From Actinomycetota bacterium (GTDB taxonomy: Bacteria; Actinomycetota; Thermoleophilia; Gaiellales; Gaiellaceae): 6,555 nt of DNA. Both the position numbers and the translations under genes were made by a program. Shown here in pieces: positions 1-5,905 of this stretch. Each line of letters starts with the position of its first letter. Position 1 is the stretch's first letter. The notes beneath the pieces are model-generated. The model made no database searches, was not told the DNA's origin, and saw nothing but the letters and a program-made list of their open reading frames with translations. The stretch is from positions 1 through 6,555 of the forward strand of contig JACDGR010000195.1 in NCBI GenBank assembly GCA_013821525.1, read 5' to 3'.

Positions 1-684
1 GTTGACAGGGTCGGCGCCGTCGTAGCGTTTGGCGGCGAGCACCAGACCTTCCGCGCAGTCGTCGACGTAGAGGAATTCGCGCGTCGGTGTTCCGTCGCCC
101 CACAGTACGACCTCGCCACGCGCGCGGTTCATCTTGCGGATCAGGGCCGGGATGACGTGCGAGGAGGTGAGATCAAAGTTGTCGCGTGGGCCGTAGAGAT
201 TCGCCGGCAGCAGGAAGATGGCGTCCGTCCCATATTGCTCGCGGTAGGCCTGGGCGCCGACAAGCACGGCCTTCTTCGCAACGCCGTACGGCGCATTCGT
301 CTCTTCCGGGTAGCCGTTCCAAAGGTTGCTCTCTTCGAAGGGCACGGGCGTGAACTTGGGATACGCGCACACGGTGCCGGCGATCACGAGCTTGGCCACG
401 CCGTGAATCCGCGAAGCCTCGAGCACGTGAGCGCCCATCATCAGATTTGCGTACCAGTATCGACCGGGGTTGTCTCGATTCGCGCCGATGCCGCCGACCT
501 CGGCTGCCAGGTGGAACACCAGCTCCGGCTGCGTCTCTGAGAAGAGGCGATCGGTGTCCTCAGAGCGCGTCAGATCGTAATCGCGCCGGCGCGCCACGAT
601 GACCTCATGGCCCTCGGCGCGCAGGCGCTCGACGAGGTGCGAGCCCAGAAAGCCCCCGCCCCCCGTGACGAGGGCGCGACTCAA
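1..684 (-). CDS. fcl: GDP-L-fucose synthase-type epimerase/reductase (partial, C-terminus beyond left edge)
   Basis: Cytosolic extended SDR enzyme. Family members convert GDP-4-keto-6-deoxy-D-mannose to GDP-L-fucose by 3,5-epimerisation and NADPH-dependent 4-reduction. The visible 228 residues read without a stop to the edge. They show the GxxGxxG nucleotide loop at residues 8-14 (TGGGGFLG), AAEVGGIG at 60-67, a GTVCAYP block at 103-109 matching the family SSCIYP block, the catalytic YxxxK at Tyr133/Lys137, ANLYGPRDNFD near 163-171, SSHVIPALI with the family histidine at 176, and REFLYVDD at 202-209. The family catalytic Ser is Thr104 here, while the neighbouring Cys (Cys106) is kept. E. coli Fcl is about 320 residues, so roughly 90 are missing. 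The start is TTG at 684, sharing TTGA with the upstream dehydratase stop, and GGAG lies 11 bases upstream; both suggest coupled translation. The family is secure. The exact product (GDP-fucose or another deoxyhexose) is inferred. Confidence 0.9.
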   Translation of the reverse strand, partial: MSRALVTGGGGFLGSHLVERLRAEGHEVIVARRRDYDLTRSEDTDRLFSETQPELVFHLAAEVGGIGANRDNPGRYWYANLMMGAHVLEASRIHGVAKLVIAGTVCAYPKFTPVPFEESNLWNGYPEETNAPYGVAKKAVLVGAQAYREQYGTDAIFLLPANLYGPRDNFDLTSSHVIPALIRKMNRARGEVVLWGDGTPTREFLYVDDCAEGLVLAAKRYDGADPVN

Positions 685-1826
685 CCCTTGACCCGCTCCG
701 ACGTCTGCCAGTCGACCCGGCCGATCCAACGCTCGCGATTCGCGGCGTACCACTGAATCGTACGCAGGACGCCCTCCTCCCACGAGATCTTCGGCTCCCA
801 GCCGGTCTCGTTGCGTAGCTTGTCGTAGCCGACGCGCAGCGCCATCACGTCGGTCGCGCCCGGTCGCAGGCGCTTCTCGCTGGTGACGACGTGACGGTCG
901 TCGGGCCAGAGGCCGTGCTCGACGCCGGTGCGCAGGATCAGGTCGGTCCAGTCGGCCATCGAGATGTTCTCGCCCTGGCCGTAGACGTACACGTCGCCCG
1001 GCACGCCGTGGGCCGCCACCGTCATGTGGCCGCGGACGCCATCGGTCGTGAAGCAGAAGTCGCGCAGCGGCTCGAGCGCGCCAAGCTCCACCTCGGGGCG
1101 CGTCAGGGCCTGGGTGATGATCGTGCCTGTGACATAGCGCGGGTTCTGACGTGGCCCGTAGTTGTTGAACATCCGGGTGACGACACCGGGCAGGCCGTAC
1201 GCGTCGTGGTAGTTCATCGTCAGGAAGTCGGCGGCGACCTTCGCGGTGGCATAGATCGACTTCGGGTTGATCGGCGAGCGCTCGTGCAGGATCAGGCCGC
1301 CGAGGTCGTCGAAATCGTGGTGGTGGGAGACGGATTCGTTGACGTTGCCGTACTCCTCCGAGGTGCCGGCCGTGTCGAACTTCTCGAGCTCGACTCCATG
1401 GTCGACGACCGACTGCAGGAGGTTCAGTGTCCCGATCGTGTTGGCCATCACGGTCTCGTATGGCCGGTGCCAGGACTCGCCGACATGCGCCTGCGCACCG
1501 AGGTGGAAGATGAAGGGCTTGTCGGGAGCGGTGACGAGGTGGTCACGGAGGAGATAGTCGATCGACGTCTTGTCCGTCAGGTCTGCGAAGACGACCCGCA
1601 GCCTCGAGCGGAGATGCCCGATGTTGTTCAGCGCCCCCGACGACGTCGCGCGCACGAACGCGATCACGTTCGCATCACAATGGACGAGAGCCTCGGTCAG
1701 ATGCGAGCCCATGAACCCATCAGCGCCGGTGACGAGACACGTGCGGCCGGCGTACAGCTCGCCGAGCTCGGCCTTCAGCGCGTCGAGCTCACCCTCGGAC
1801 CACGTGGCTGTATCGTCGCCGAGCAC
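681..1826 (-). CDS. NAD-dependent nucleotide-sugar 4,6-dehydratase-like SDR protein, substrate unknown
   Basis: Extended SDR protein of 381 residues, probably a cytosolic NDP-sugar 4,6-dehydratase. It has an N-terminal extension of about 28 residues rich in Glu and Leu, then TGADGFMG at 33-40 (GxxGxxG), a HLGAQAHVGES block at 108-118, a Thr-Ser-Glu active-site triad at 155-157 (GTSEEYGN), YATAK at 192-196 with the catalytic Tyr and Lys, RMFNNYGPRQNPRYVTGTII near 218-237, and a RDF-x3-TD motif at 255-262. The T-S-E triad and YxxxK are hallmarks of 4,6-dehydratases rather than simple epimerases. A loop with three histidines and several aspartates (168-174) separates triad and Tyr. I cannot assign the substrate; pairing with the Fcl-type gene suggests a GDP-hexose, but UDP- or dTDP-sugars are possible. 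The GTG at 1826 is preferred because it avoids overlap with the divergent ATG at 1829 and has TACTCT six bases upstream. GTG 1847 (388 residues) and TTG 1919 (412 residues) are alternatives. Confidence 0.85.
   Translation of the reverse strand: MLGDDTATWSEGELDALKAELGELYAGRTCLVTGADGFMGSHLTEALVHCDANVIAFVRATSSGALNNIGHLRSRLRVVFADLTDKTSIDYLLRDHLVTAPDKPFIFHLGAQAHVGESWHRPYETVMANTIGTLNLLQSVVDHGVELEKFDTAGTSEEYGNVNESVSHHHDFDDLGGLILHERSPINPKSIYATAKVAADFLTMNYHDAYGLPGVVTRMFNNYGPRQNPRYVTGTIITQALTRPEVELGALEPLRDFCFTTDGVRGHMTVAAHGVPGDVYVYGQGENISMADWTDLILRTGVEHGLWPDDRHVVTSEKRLRPGATDVMALRVGYDKLRNETGWEPKISWEEGVLRTIQWYAANRERWIGRVDWQTSERVKG
1811..1816 (+). promoter_or_regulatory. Candidate -10 box for the flippase-led operon
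   Basis: TATCGT fits the TANNNT pattern and ends 12 bases before ATG 1829. A start of transcription near 1823 would leave a leader of only a few bases. No -35 box matching TTGACA stands out, and the box lies inside the divergent dehydratase gene. Confidence 0.3.
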
Positions 1827-1828
1827 GG

Positions 1829-3286
1829 ATGGAGAGTAGTCATTCACGGGGTCGGGGTGCGGTTCGTAGCGGCCTGCTGACCGGGTTGTCGACGCTCGCC
1901 GTAAGTGGCTCCGCGGCAATCTTGGGCGTCATTCTCTCTCGCAAATTTGGGCACGGGGTTAAGACGGACGGCTTCTTCGCCGCCTACGGGCCATACCTCG
2001 CGCTCGTGCTGGTCGCCGGGTCGCTGCGTGTTCTCGTGCTGCCGCGCTTCGTGAGCGCACGGGCGGACGGACGGCTTCCTCAGGAGTTCGGGGCCTGGCT
2101 CGCAGGCCTCGCGGCGCCGTTCGGCCTGATCGTGCTGCTGGCGCTCGTCTGGCCGCACGGGATCGCTCAGGTGCTCGCCTCCGACCCTCGCGCCCAGCAC
2201 GTCGCGGCGACGCTCTTGCCGTGGATCGTCCCGTCGGCAGTCGCGCAGATCTTCGGCGGCCTCGTTGCAAGCGCACTCGCTGCGCTCGACGATTACGACT
2301 GGGCCGCATTCGGCTTCGCGTTCGGATCGGTGGCGGGCGTCGGCCTGACGCTGCTCCTGATCGATCACGGTGTGGTCGCACTGGGCTGGGGGCTCGCACT
2401 CAACGGCGCCCTGACGCTTGCGATCCCGCTCGCCGCGCTGGCGGTGAGCGGCGGTGCGGGGCTGCCGCGCGCGGCAGGCTGGAGCCGGTTGGCCGAGCTC
2501 GGAGAAGGCGTCGCTCTGCCGGTGGCGCTGCAGGTGCTCTACGTCGTCGGACTGCGCTTCGCCTCCGGGCTCGGTGCCGGACGGGGAACGACGTTCTCCT
2601 ACGCGTACCTGATCTCCGCGTTCCTCGTCGCGGTCACGGCGACGTCGATCGCCCTCGTCGTCACGGTCCCGTTCGCGCGCGAGGGCGCTTCGCCGGAGCG
2701 CGTAACGCGTCACGTCGTCGCGGTCTCTTGGCTCTCGCTTGCGGTTGTCGCGGCTGCGGCCGGTGTGTTCGCACTCGCGGGCGAGACGGTCGCACGCCGC
2801 GTTCTCGGGACGAGCTACGAGGGAGGCACGGGTGCGGAACTCGGCCGCCTCGTCGTCTATCTCGCACCGTGGACTGTCGTCTCCGTCGCCGTCACGGTCA
2901 CCTACCCGCTCGTCTTCGTTCGCGGCCGGGCGCGCTGGTTGCCGCTGCTCGGCGGGGCCGCGATCCTCGCGCAAGTGCTGATCGAGTGGTCTGCGCGCGC
3001 TGCCTTCGGGCTGGCCGGCGTTGCGGTCGGGCTCGGTGTCACCACGGCTCTCGTGCTGCTCGTGCTGCTCACCTCGCTCGGGGCGACCGGCGCCGCTGCC
3101 CGCGGGATCGGTCTTGCGACCGCCGTGCTCGCGGGAACTGCGCTCGCTGCGTTCGGCCTCCCGCGCCTCGTGCTTGGCCCGGTGCTCGCAGCAGCCGTCG
3201 GCCTCGTGCTCTACGCCGCGGTGCTGGCGGCGTGGCGGCCGCGGGGCCTCCGGGAAGCATGGGCGTACGTGCGGGCGTTGCAGTAG
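1829..3286 (+). CDS. MurJ/Wzx-like polysaccharide lipid-carrier flippase (MOP superfamily)
   Basis: Integral membrane protein of 485 residues. By hydrophobicity it has about 14 membrane segments, roughly at residues 14-35, 48-70, 86-107, 125-150, 155-177, 180-205, 225-246, 253-280, 293-316, 338-362, 368-389, 391-415, 425-444 and 446-468. The first loop contains RKFGHGVKTDGFFAAYGPYL (38-57), which resembles the 'DAFF' region of MurJ, and Arg63 and Arg69 follow in segment 2. Family members move undecaprenyl-linked sugar units, or lipid II, from the inner to the outer face of the membrane. Placement at the head of a run with two transferase genes and gmd points to export of a polysaccharide repeat unit rather than the housekeeping lipid II role. 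ATG 1829 is the first available start in this frame and precedes the positively charged N-terminus expected before segment 1; TTG 1886 would cut into segment 1. There is no Shine-Dalgarno. The subfamily call (MurJ-like or Wzx) is by eye. Confidence 0.85.
   Translation: MESSHSRGRGAVRSGLLTGLSTLAVSGSAAILGVILSRKFGHGVKTDGFFAAYGPYLALVLVAGSLRVLVLPRFVSARADGRLPQEFGAWLAGLAAPFGLIVLLALVWPHGIAQVLASDPRAQHVAATLLPWIVPSAVAQIFGGLVASALAALDDYDWAAFGFAFGSVAGVGLTLLLIDHGVVALGWGLALNGALTLAIPLAALAVSGGAGLPRAAGWSRLAELGEGVALPVALQVLYVVGLRFASGLGAGRGTTFSYAYLISAFLVAVTATSIALVVTVPFAREGASPERVTRHVVAVSWLSLAVVAAAAGVFALAGETVARRVLGTSYEGGTGAELGRLVVYLAPWTVVSVAVTVTYPLVFVRGRARWLPLLGGAAILAQVLIEWSARAAFGLAGVAVGLGVTTALVLLVLLTSLGATGAAARGIGLATAVLAGTALAAFGLPRLVLGPVLAAAVGLVLYAAVLAAWRPRGLREAWAYVRALQ
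1833..1838 (-). promoter_or_regulatory. Candidate -10 box of a leaderless promoter for the 4,6-dehydratase
   Basis: On the minus strand TACTCT is followed by CCATCC and then the GTG at 1826. A TANNNT hexamer six bases before the start codon is the arrangement expected when transcription starts at the first base of the gene. No convincing -35 box is visible. It lies inside the coding start of the divergent flippase gene. Confidence 0.4.
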
Positions 3287-3297
3287 CGTTCGGCGCC

Positions 3298-4023
3298 GTG
3301 AGTGCCCGCGTCAAGGAGATCGTTCGCAGGCTCGGCCGGACCGGGGTCGGCAAAAACCTGATCCACGCCTCGGTGCTCCGCGACCCCTCGACGATGCGGT
3401 TTCGTAACGTCGAACGCTGGCCCAGCGACGTGCGCGGATTCGAAGACCTCGCCTTTCTCTTCTCCTCGAACCAGCTGAACCACGGTGTCGCCTCATTGCA
3501 GATCGACGAGGGGGCGCTGCTCTACCGCCTTGCGCGGGACGCGAAGGCTGGGCCGTTCGTCGAGATCGGCAGGTTCAAGGGCGGGAGCACGATCACCTTC
3601 GCCTCGGCCTTGCCCGAAGGAATGGAGCTCTGGTCCTACGATCTCCACGTCGCTCTCCGACCAGACATGCCCGGAGCCGAGCTCGATTCCGAGCTGGCCG
3701 ACGCACTGAAGCGGTACGGCCTCGACCACAAGGTGCATCTGATCGTCGCCGACTCGCGCAAGGTCGAGCCGCCGTCAGAGGAGCTCGAGCTGCTGTTCAT
3801 CGACGGCGATCACTCGTACGAGGGCTCGCGTGCCGACTACGACCGTTGGAGCACCTTCGTCCGTCCCGGCGGCCATCTCCTGTTCCACGATGCCGTCGAT
3901 GCAGGTGGCTACGGAAACACCTATCCCGGCGTCACGCGCACGGCCGACGAGGTCGAGCAGTCCGGTGACTGGGAGCGCCGGCCGGGCGCCGGTTCGATCG
4001 CACATTTCGTTCGTCGCGGTTGA
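3298..4023 (+). CDS. Class I SAM-dependent methyltransferase, Methyltransf_24-like
   Basis: Soluble protein of 241 residues with a Rossmann-type SAM-binding fold in the C-terminal two thirds. Visible motifs are motif I, FVEIGRFKGGST at 87-98; a strand with an acidic end, WSYDLH at 112-117; VADSR at 150-154; and the block LLFIDGDHSYEG at 165-176 followed by DYDRW and FVRPGGHLLFHDAV (187-200). The D-G-D-H-x-Y-E-x6-D pattern and the late H-D pair are typical of Methyltransf_24 proteins, often found in polysaccharide and secondary-metabolite clusters. The basic N-terminal 60 residues are not recognised. A plausible role is O-methylation of a sugar or of a chain end in this polymer, but the acceptor cannot be read from sequence. 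The gene starts 11 bases after the flippase stop; TAGCGT lies 8 bases before the chosen GTG. ATG 3259, inside the flippase gene, would add 13 residues and has no well-placed ribosome site. Confidence 0.85.
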   Translation: MSARVKEIVRRLGRTGVGKNLIHASVLRDPSTMRFRNVERWPSDVRGFEDLAFLFSSNQLNHGVASLQIDEGALLYRLARDAKAGPFVEIGRFKGGSTITFASALPEGMELWSYDLHVALRPDMPGAELDSELADALKRYGLDHKVHLIVADSRKVEPPSEELELLFIDGDHSYEGSRADYDRWSTFVRPGGHLLFHDAVDAGGYGNTYPGVTRTADEVEQSGDWERRPGAGSIAHFVRRG

Positions 4024-4898
4024 TGGAACTCGTCGCCGTCGTCCTCAACTGGAACGGGGGCGACGACACTCTTGCTGCGCTGGCATCTCTTGCCGGCGTC
4101 GACACGATTTGCGTCGACAATGGCTCGACCGATGGGTCTGATGCGCGTGTCGAACAGGAACTACCCGACGTCGAGCTGATCCGCACGGGTGTCAACCTCG
4201 GGTTTGCGGGTGGCAACAACGCCGGCCTCCGCGCTGCACTCGCACGCGGCGCCGACTGGGTGCTCCTGCTGAACAACGATGCAGTCTCGGAGCCGGGGCT
4301 GCGGGAAGCGCTCGAGCGGGCCGCGACCGAACGGCCGGATGCGGGGATCCTCGCCTGCAAGATCCTGCTCGAGGACGGTGTGACCCTGCAGTACGCGGGC
4401 GCGTCGTTCAACGCGCGGCTCGGATACTCGGGTCGCGTCGACGGTCACGGCCTGCTCGACCGCGATTCGAGCTTCGCCTTTCGCGACGTGGGGCGCGCCG
4501 ACGGCGCGGCGCTCGTCATCTCACGTGCTGCGCTCGACGCTGTGGGCTTCCTCGACGAAACGTTGTTCATGTACGTCGAGGATGTCGAGCTGTCTTTGCG
4601 CGTTCGCAGGGCGGGATTCGCGATCGTCTTCGTGCCCGATGCGCGCGTACGCCACAAAGGCTCGACCGCGAGTGGGGGTACGGCCTCGACGACGAACCTC
4701 TTCTACTCGGCGCGCAACACGATCCTCGTCAGCGAGCGTCATGCGCCGCTGCCGCCCGGCCTGACTGCGCTGCGGCGCGGGGTGGTCGTCGGCGCGCATC
4801 TGCTGCAGTCGCTCGCGCATCCGGCGCGGCGTGCCGCCGGCCGCGCCGTGATCGAAGGTTGGCGGGCGGCACGAGCGGGCCGCAGCGGCCCTCGATGA
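4023..4898 (+). CDS. GT2-family glycosyltransferase (rhamnosyltransferase/WbbL-like)
   Basis: GT-A fold inverting glycosyltransferase of 291 residues, expected to act at the inner membrane face on a lipid-linked acceptor using an NDP-sugar. The motifs run in the usual order: VVLNWNGGDDT at 6-16; VDNGSTDGS at 31-39; NLGFAGGNNAG at 58-68; the metal-binding LLLNNDA at 81-87 (Asn-Asn-Asp in place of DxD); GAALVISRAALDAVGFLDE at 161-179; and the catalytic-base region MYVEDVELSLRVRRAGF at 183-199 with Glu186-Asp187. HKGSTASGG follows. The C-terminal 60 residues hold a basic, moderately hydrophobic helix region (LRRGVVVGAHLLQSL) that may peripherally bind membrane. The set of motifs is shared with rhamnosyltransferases of the WbbL group, but donor specificity cannot be deduced. 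ATG 4023 shares its A with the methyltransferase stop (TGATG), so translation is probably coupled; TTG 4020 would add one residue. Confidence 0.92.
   Translation: MELVAVVLNWNGGDDTLAALASLAGVDTICVDNGSTDGSDARVEQELPDVELIRTGVNLGFAGGNNAGLRAALARGADWVLLLNNDAVSEPGLREALERAATERPDAGILACKILLEDGVTLQYAGASFNARLGYSGRVDGHGLLDRDSSFAFRDVGRADGAALVISRAALDAVGFLDETLFMYVEDVELSLRVRRAGFAIVFVPDARVRHKGSTASGGTASTTNLFYSARNTILVSERHAPLPPGLTALRRGVVVGAHLLQSLAHPARRAAGRAVIEGWRAARAGRSGPR
4877..4891. repeat. Short GC-only inverted repeat before gmd
   Basis: GGGCCGC and GCGGCCC are perfect inverted arms around a single A, so a stem of five to six pairs with a small loop can form. It covers the last codons of the GT2 gene and ends three bases before ATG 4895. 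There is no T-run, so it does not look like an intrinsic terminator. It might reduce translation from ATG 4895, or be chance in GC-rich DNA. Confidence 0.3.
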
Positions 4899-4907
4899 GG
4901 CGCACCT

Positions 4908-4913
4908 ATGATC
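4908..4913 (+). promoter_or_regulatory. Candidate -10 box of a leaderless promoter for gmd
   Basis: TATGAT differs from the consensus TATAAT at one base, in otherwise GC-rich DNA, and ends six bases before the GTG at 4919. This is the same spacing as the dehydratase box at 1833-1838. It suggests gmd may have its own promoter inside the run, and it supports GTG 4919 as the start. No clear -35 box is seen. Confidence 0.4.
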
Positions 4914-4918
4914 GAGCC

Positions 4919-5905
4919 GTGTCGCGCCGCGCGTTGGTCACGGGGATCGGAGGACAGGACGGCTCGCTGCTCGCAGAGCTCCTGCTCGACGAGGGCTACG
5001 AGGTCTACGGCGTCGTGCGCCGCTCGGCCGCGGACTATACGAACCTGGCGGCAATCGCAGGTCGTATCGAGCTGATCGAGGCTGATCTCAACGATCATCC
5101 GGCTCTGATCGCGGCGCTCGAGCGGAGCAGGCCGCACGAGGTCTACAACCTGGCGTCCGTCTCGTTCGTGCCCAAGTCGTGGGAGGAGCCCGTCCTGACC
5201 GCCGAGCTGGCAGCCGTCGGCGCCACGTCGCTCCTCGAGGCAATCCGTCACGTCGATGCGGGCATGCGCTTCTACCAAGCGTCGTCGTCGGAGATCTTCG
5301 GAGAGCCGCTTGAGTCGCCGCAGCACGAGACCACACCGCTGAATCCGCTGACGCCGTACGGCGTCGCCAAGGTGTACGCCCACTTCATCACGCGTAGCTA
5401 CCGGCGGCGCTACGGCATGCACGCCTCGTGCGGGATTCTCTACAACCACACCTCGCCCAGGCAGTCCGTCGAGTTCGTGCCGCGCAAGATCACCGCCGCC
5501 GCCGCCGCGATCAAGCTGGGGCTGCAGCAGGAGCTTCTTCTCGGTGATCTGTCTGCACGGCGCGACTGGGGCTACGCCGCCGACTACGTCCGCGGGCAGT
5601 GGCTGATGCTGCAGCAGGACGAGCCCGGGGACTACGTGATCGCCAGCGGTCAAGCTCACTCGGTGGGAGATCTCGTCGCGCTCGCATTCGGGTACGCCGG
5701 GCTCGACTGGCAGGAGCACGTGCGCGTCGACGAGTCGCTGAAGCGCGGCAGTGCGGAGCTGCACGACCTGATCGGCAACCCCGCTGCGGCGCGCGAGCGG
5801 CTCGGCTGGCACCCTGATCTCACCTTCGAGCGCCTCGTCCAATTGCTCGTCGACGCGGAGCTCGAAGCGCTCGCCGCGTCGCCTCAGCCGGCAAGCTCGG
5901 CATAG
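4919..5905 (+). CDS. gmd: GDP-mannose 4,6-dehydratase
   Basis: NADP-dependent enzyme that converts GDP-D-mannose to GDP-4-keto-6-deoxy-D-mannose, the branch point to GDP-L-fucose, GDP-D-rhamnose and related sugars. The 328-residue protein shows the family signature TGIGGQDGSLLAELLLDEGY at 8-27, VVRRS at 32-36, VYNLASVSFVPKSW at 75-88, FYQASSSEIFG at 118-128 with catalytic Glu125, PYGVAKVYAHFI at 146-157 with Tyr147 and Lys151, GILYNHTSPRQ at 172-182, FVPRKIT at 186-192, then LGDLSARRDWGYAADYVRGQWLMLQQDEPGDYVIASG. The active-site Thr of E. coli Gmd is Ser123 here. The usual FRPAE near the C-terminus reads LKRGSAE. GTG 4919 gives the N-terminus typical of the family. ATG 4895 overlaps the GT2 stop as ATGA and would add eight residues. 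The last 22 bases overlap the convergent GT4 gene. The function call is strong; fcl on the opposite strand is the likely next enzyme. Confidence 0.95.
   Translation: MSRRALVTGIGGQDGSLLAELLLDEGYEVYGVVRRSAADYTNLAAIAGRIELIEADLNDHPALIAALERSRPHEVYNLASVSFVPKSWEEPVLTAELAAVGATSLLEAIRHVDAGMRFYQASSSEIFGEPLESPQHETTPLNPLTPYGVAKVYAHFITRSYRRRYGMHASCGILYNHTSPRQSVEFVPRKITAAAAAIKLGLQQELLLGDLSARRDWGYAADYVRGQWLMLQQDEPGDYVIASGQAHSVGDLVALAFGYAGLDWQEHVRVDESLKRGSAELHDLIGNPAAARERLGWHPDLTFERLVQLLVDAELEALAASPQPASSA

Noticed and set aside
157..540. Plus-strand open frame of 127 codons near the left edge
   Set aside because: It is opposite the Fcl-type gene, which has all its catalytic motifs, and itself has no recognisable feature.
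891..1880. Plus-strand open frame of 329 codons opposite the dehydratase
   Set aside because: Valine/arginine-rich translation without motifs, opposite a well-supported SDR enzyme.
1844..2974. Long minus-strand open frame of 376 codons opposite the flippase gene
   Set aside because: Its translation is extremely rich in Arg, Asp and Glu with no motif, as expected for an antisense shadow of a hydrophobic protein in GC-rich DNA.
3051..3068. Perfect tandem repeat of a 9-base unit (TCGTGCTGC twice)
   Set aside because: It encodes Leu/Val in a membrane segment of the flippase and is explained by codon bias; not a regulatory or mobile repeat.
2221..3297. Upstream extension of the methyltransferase frame through the flippase gene
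   Set aside because: The extension is Arg-rich nonsense in another frame of the flippase; methyltransferase-like sequence begins only near 3298.
5494..5508. Run of GCC triplets in gmd
   Set aside because: It encodes a short alanine run in a helix of Gmd; too short to suggest an unstable repeat or phase variation.
4739..5842. Minus-strand open frame of 367 codons opposite gmd and the end of the GT2 gene
   Set aside because: No family motif, and the sense strand carries a clearly recognisable Gmd; the open frame follows from high GC at third positions.
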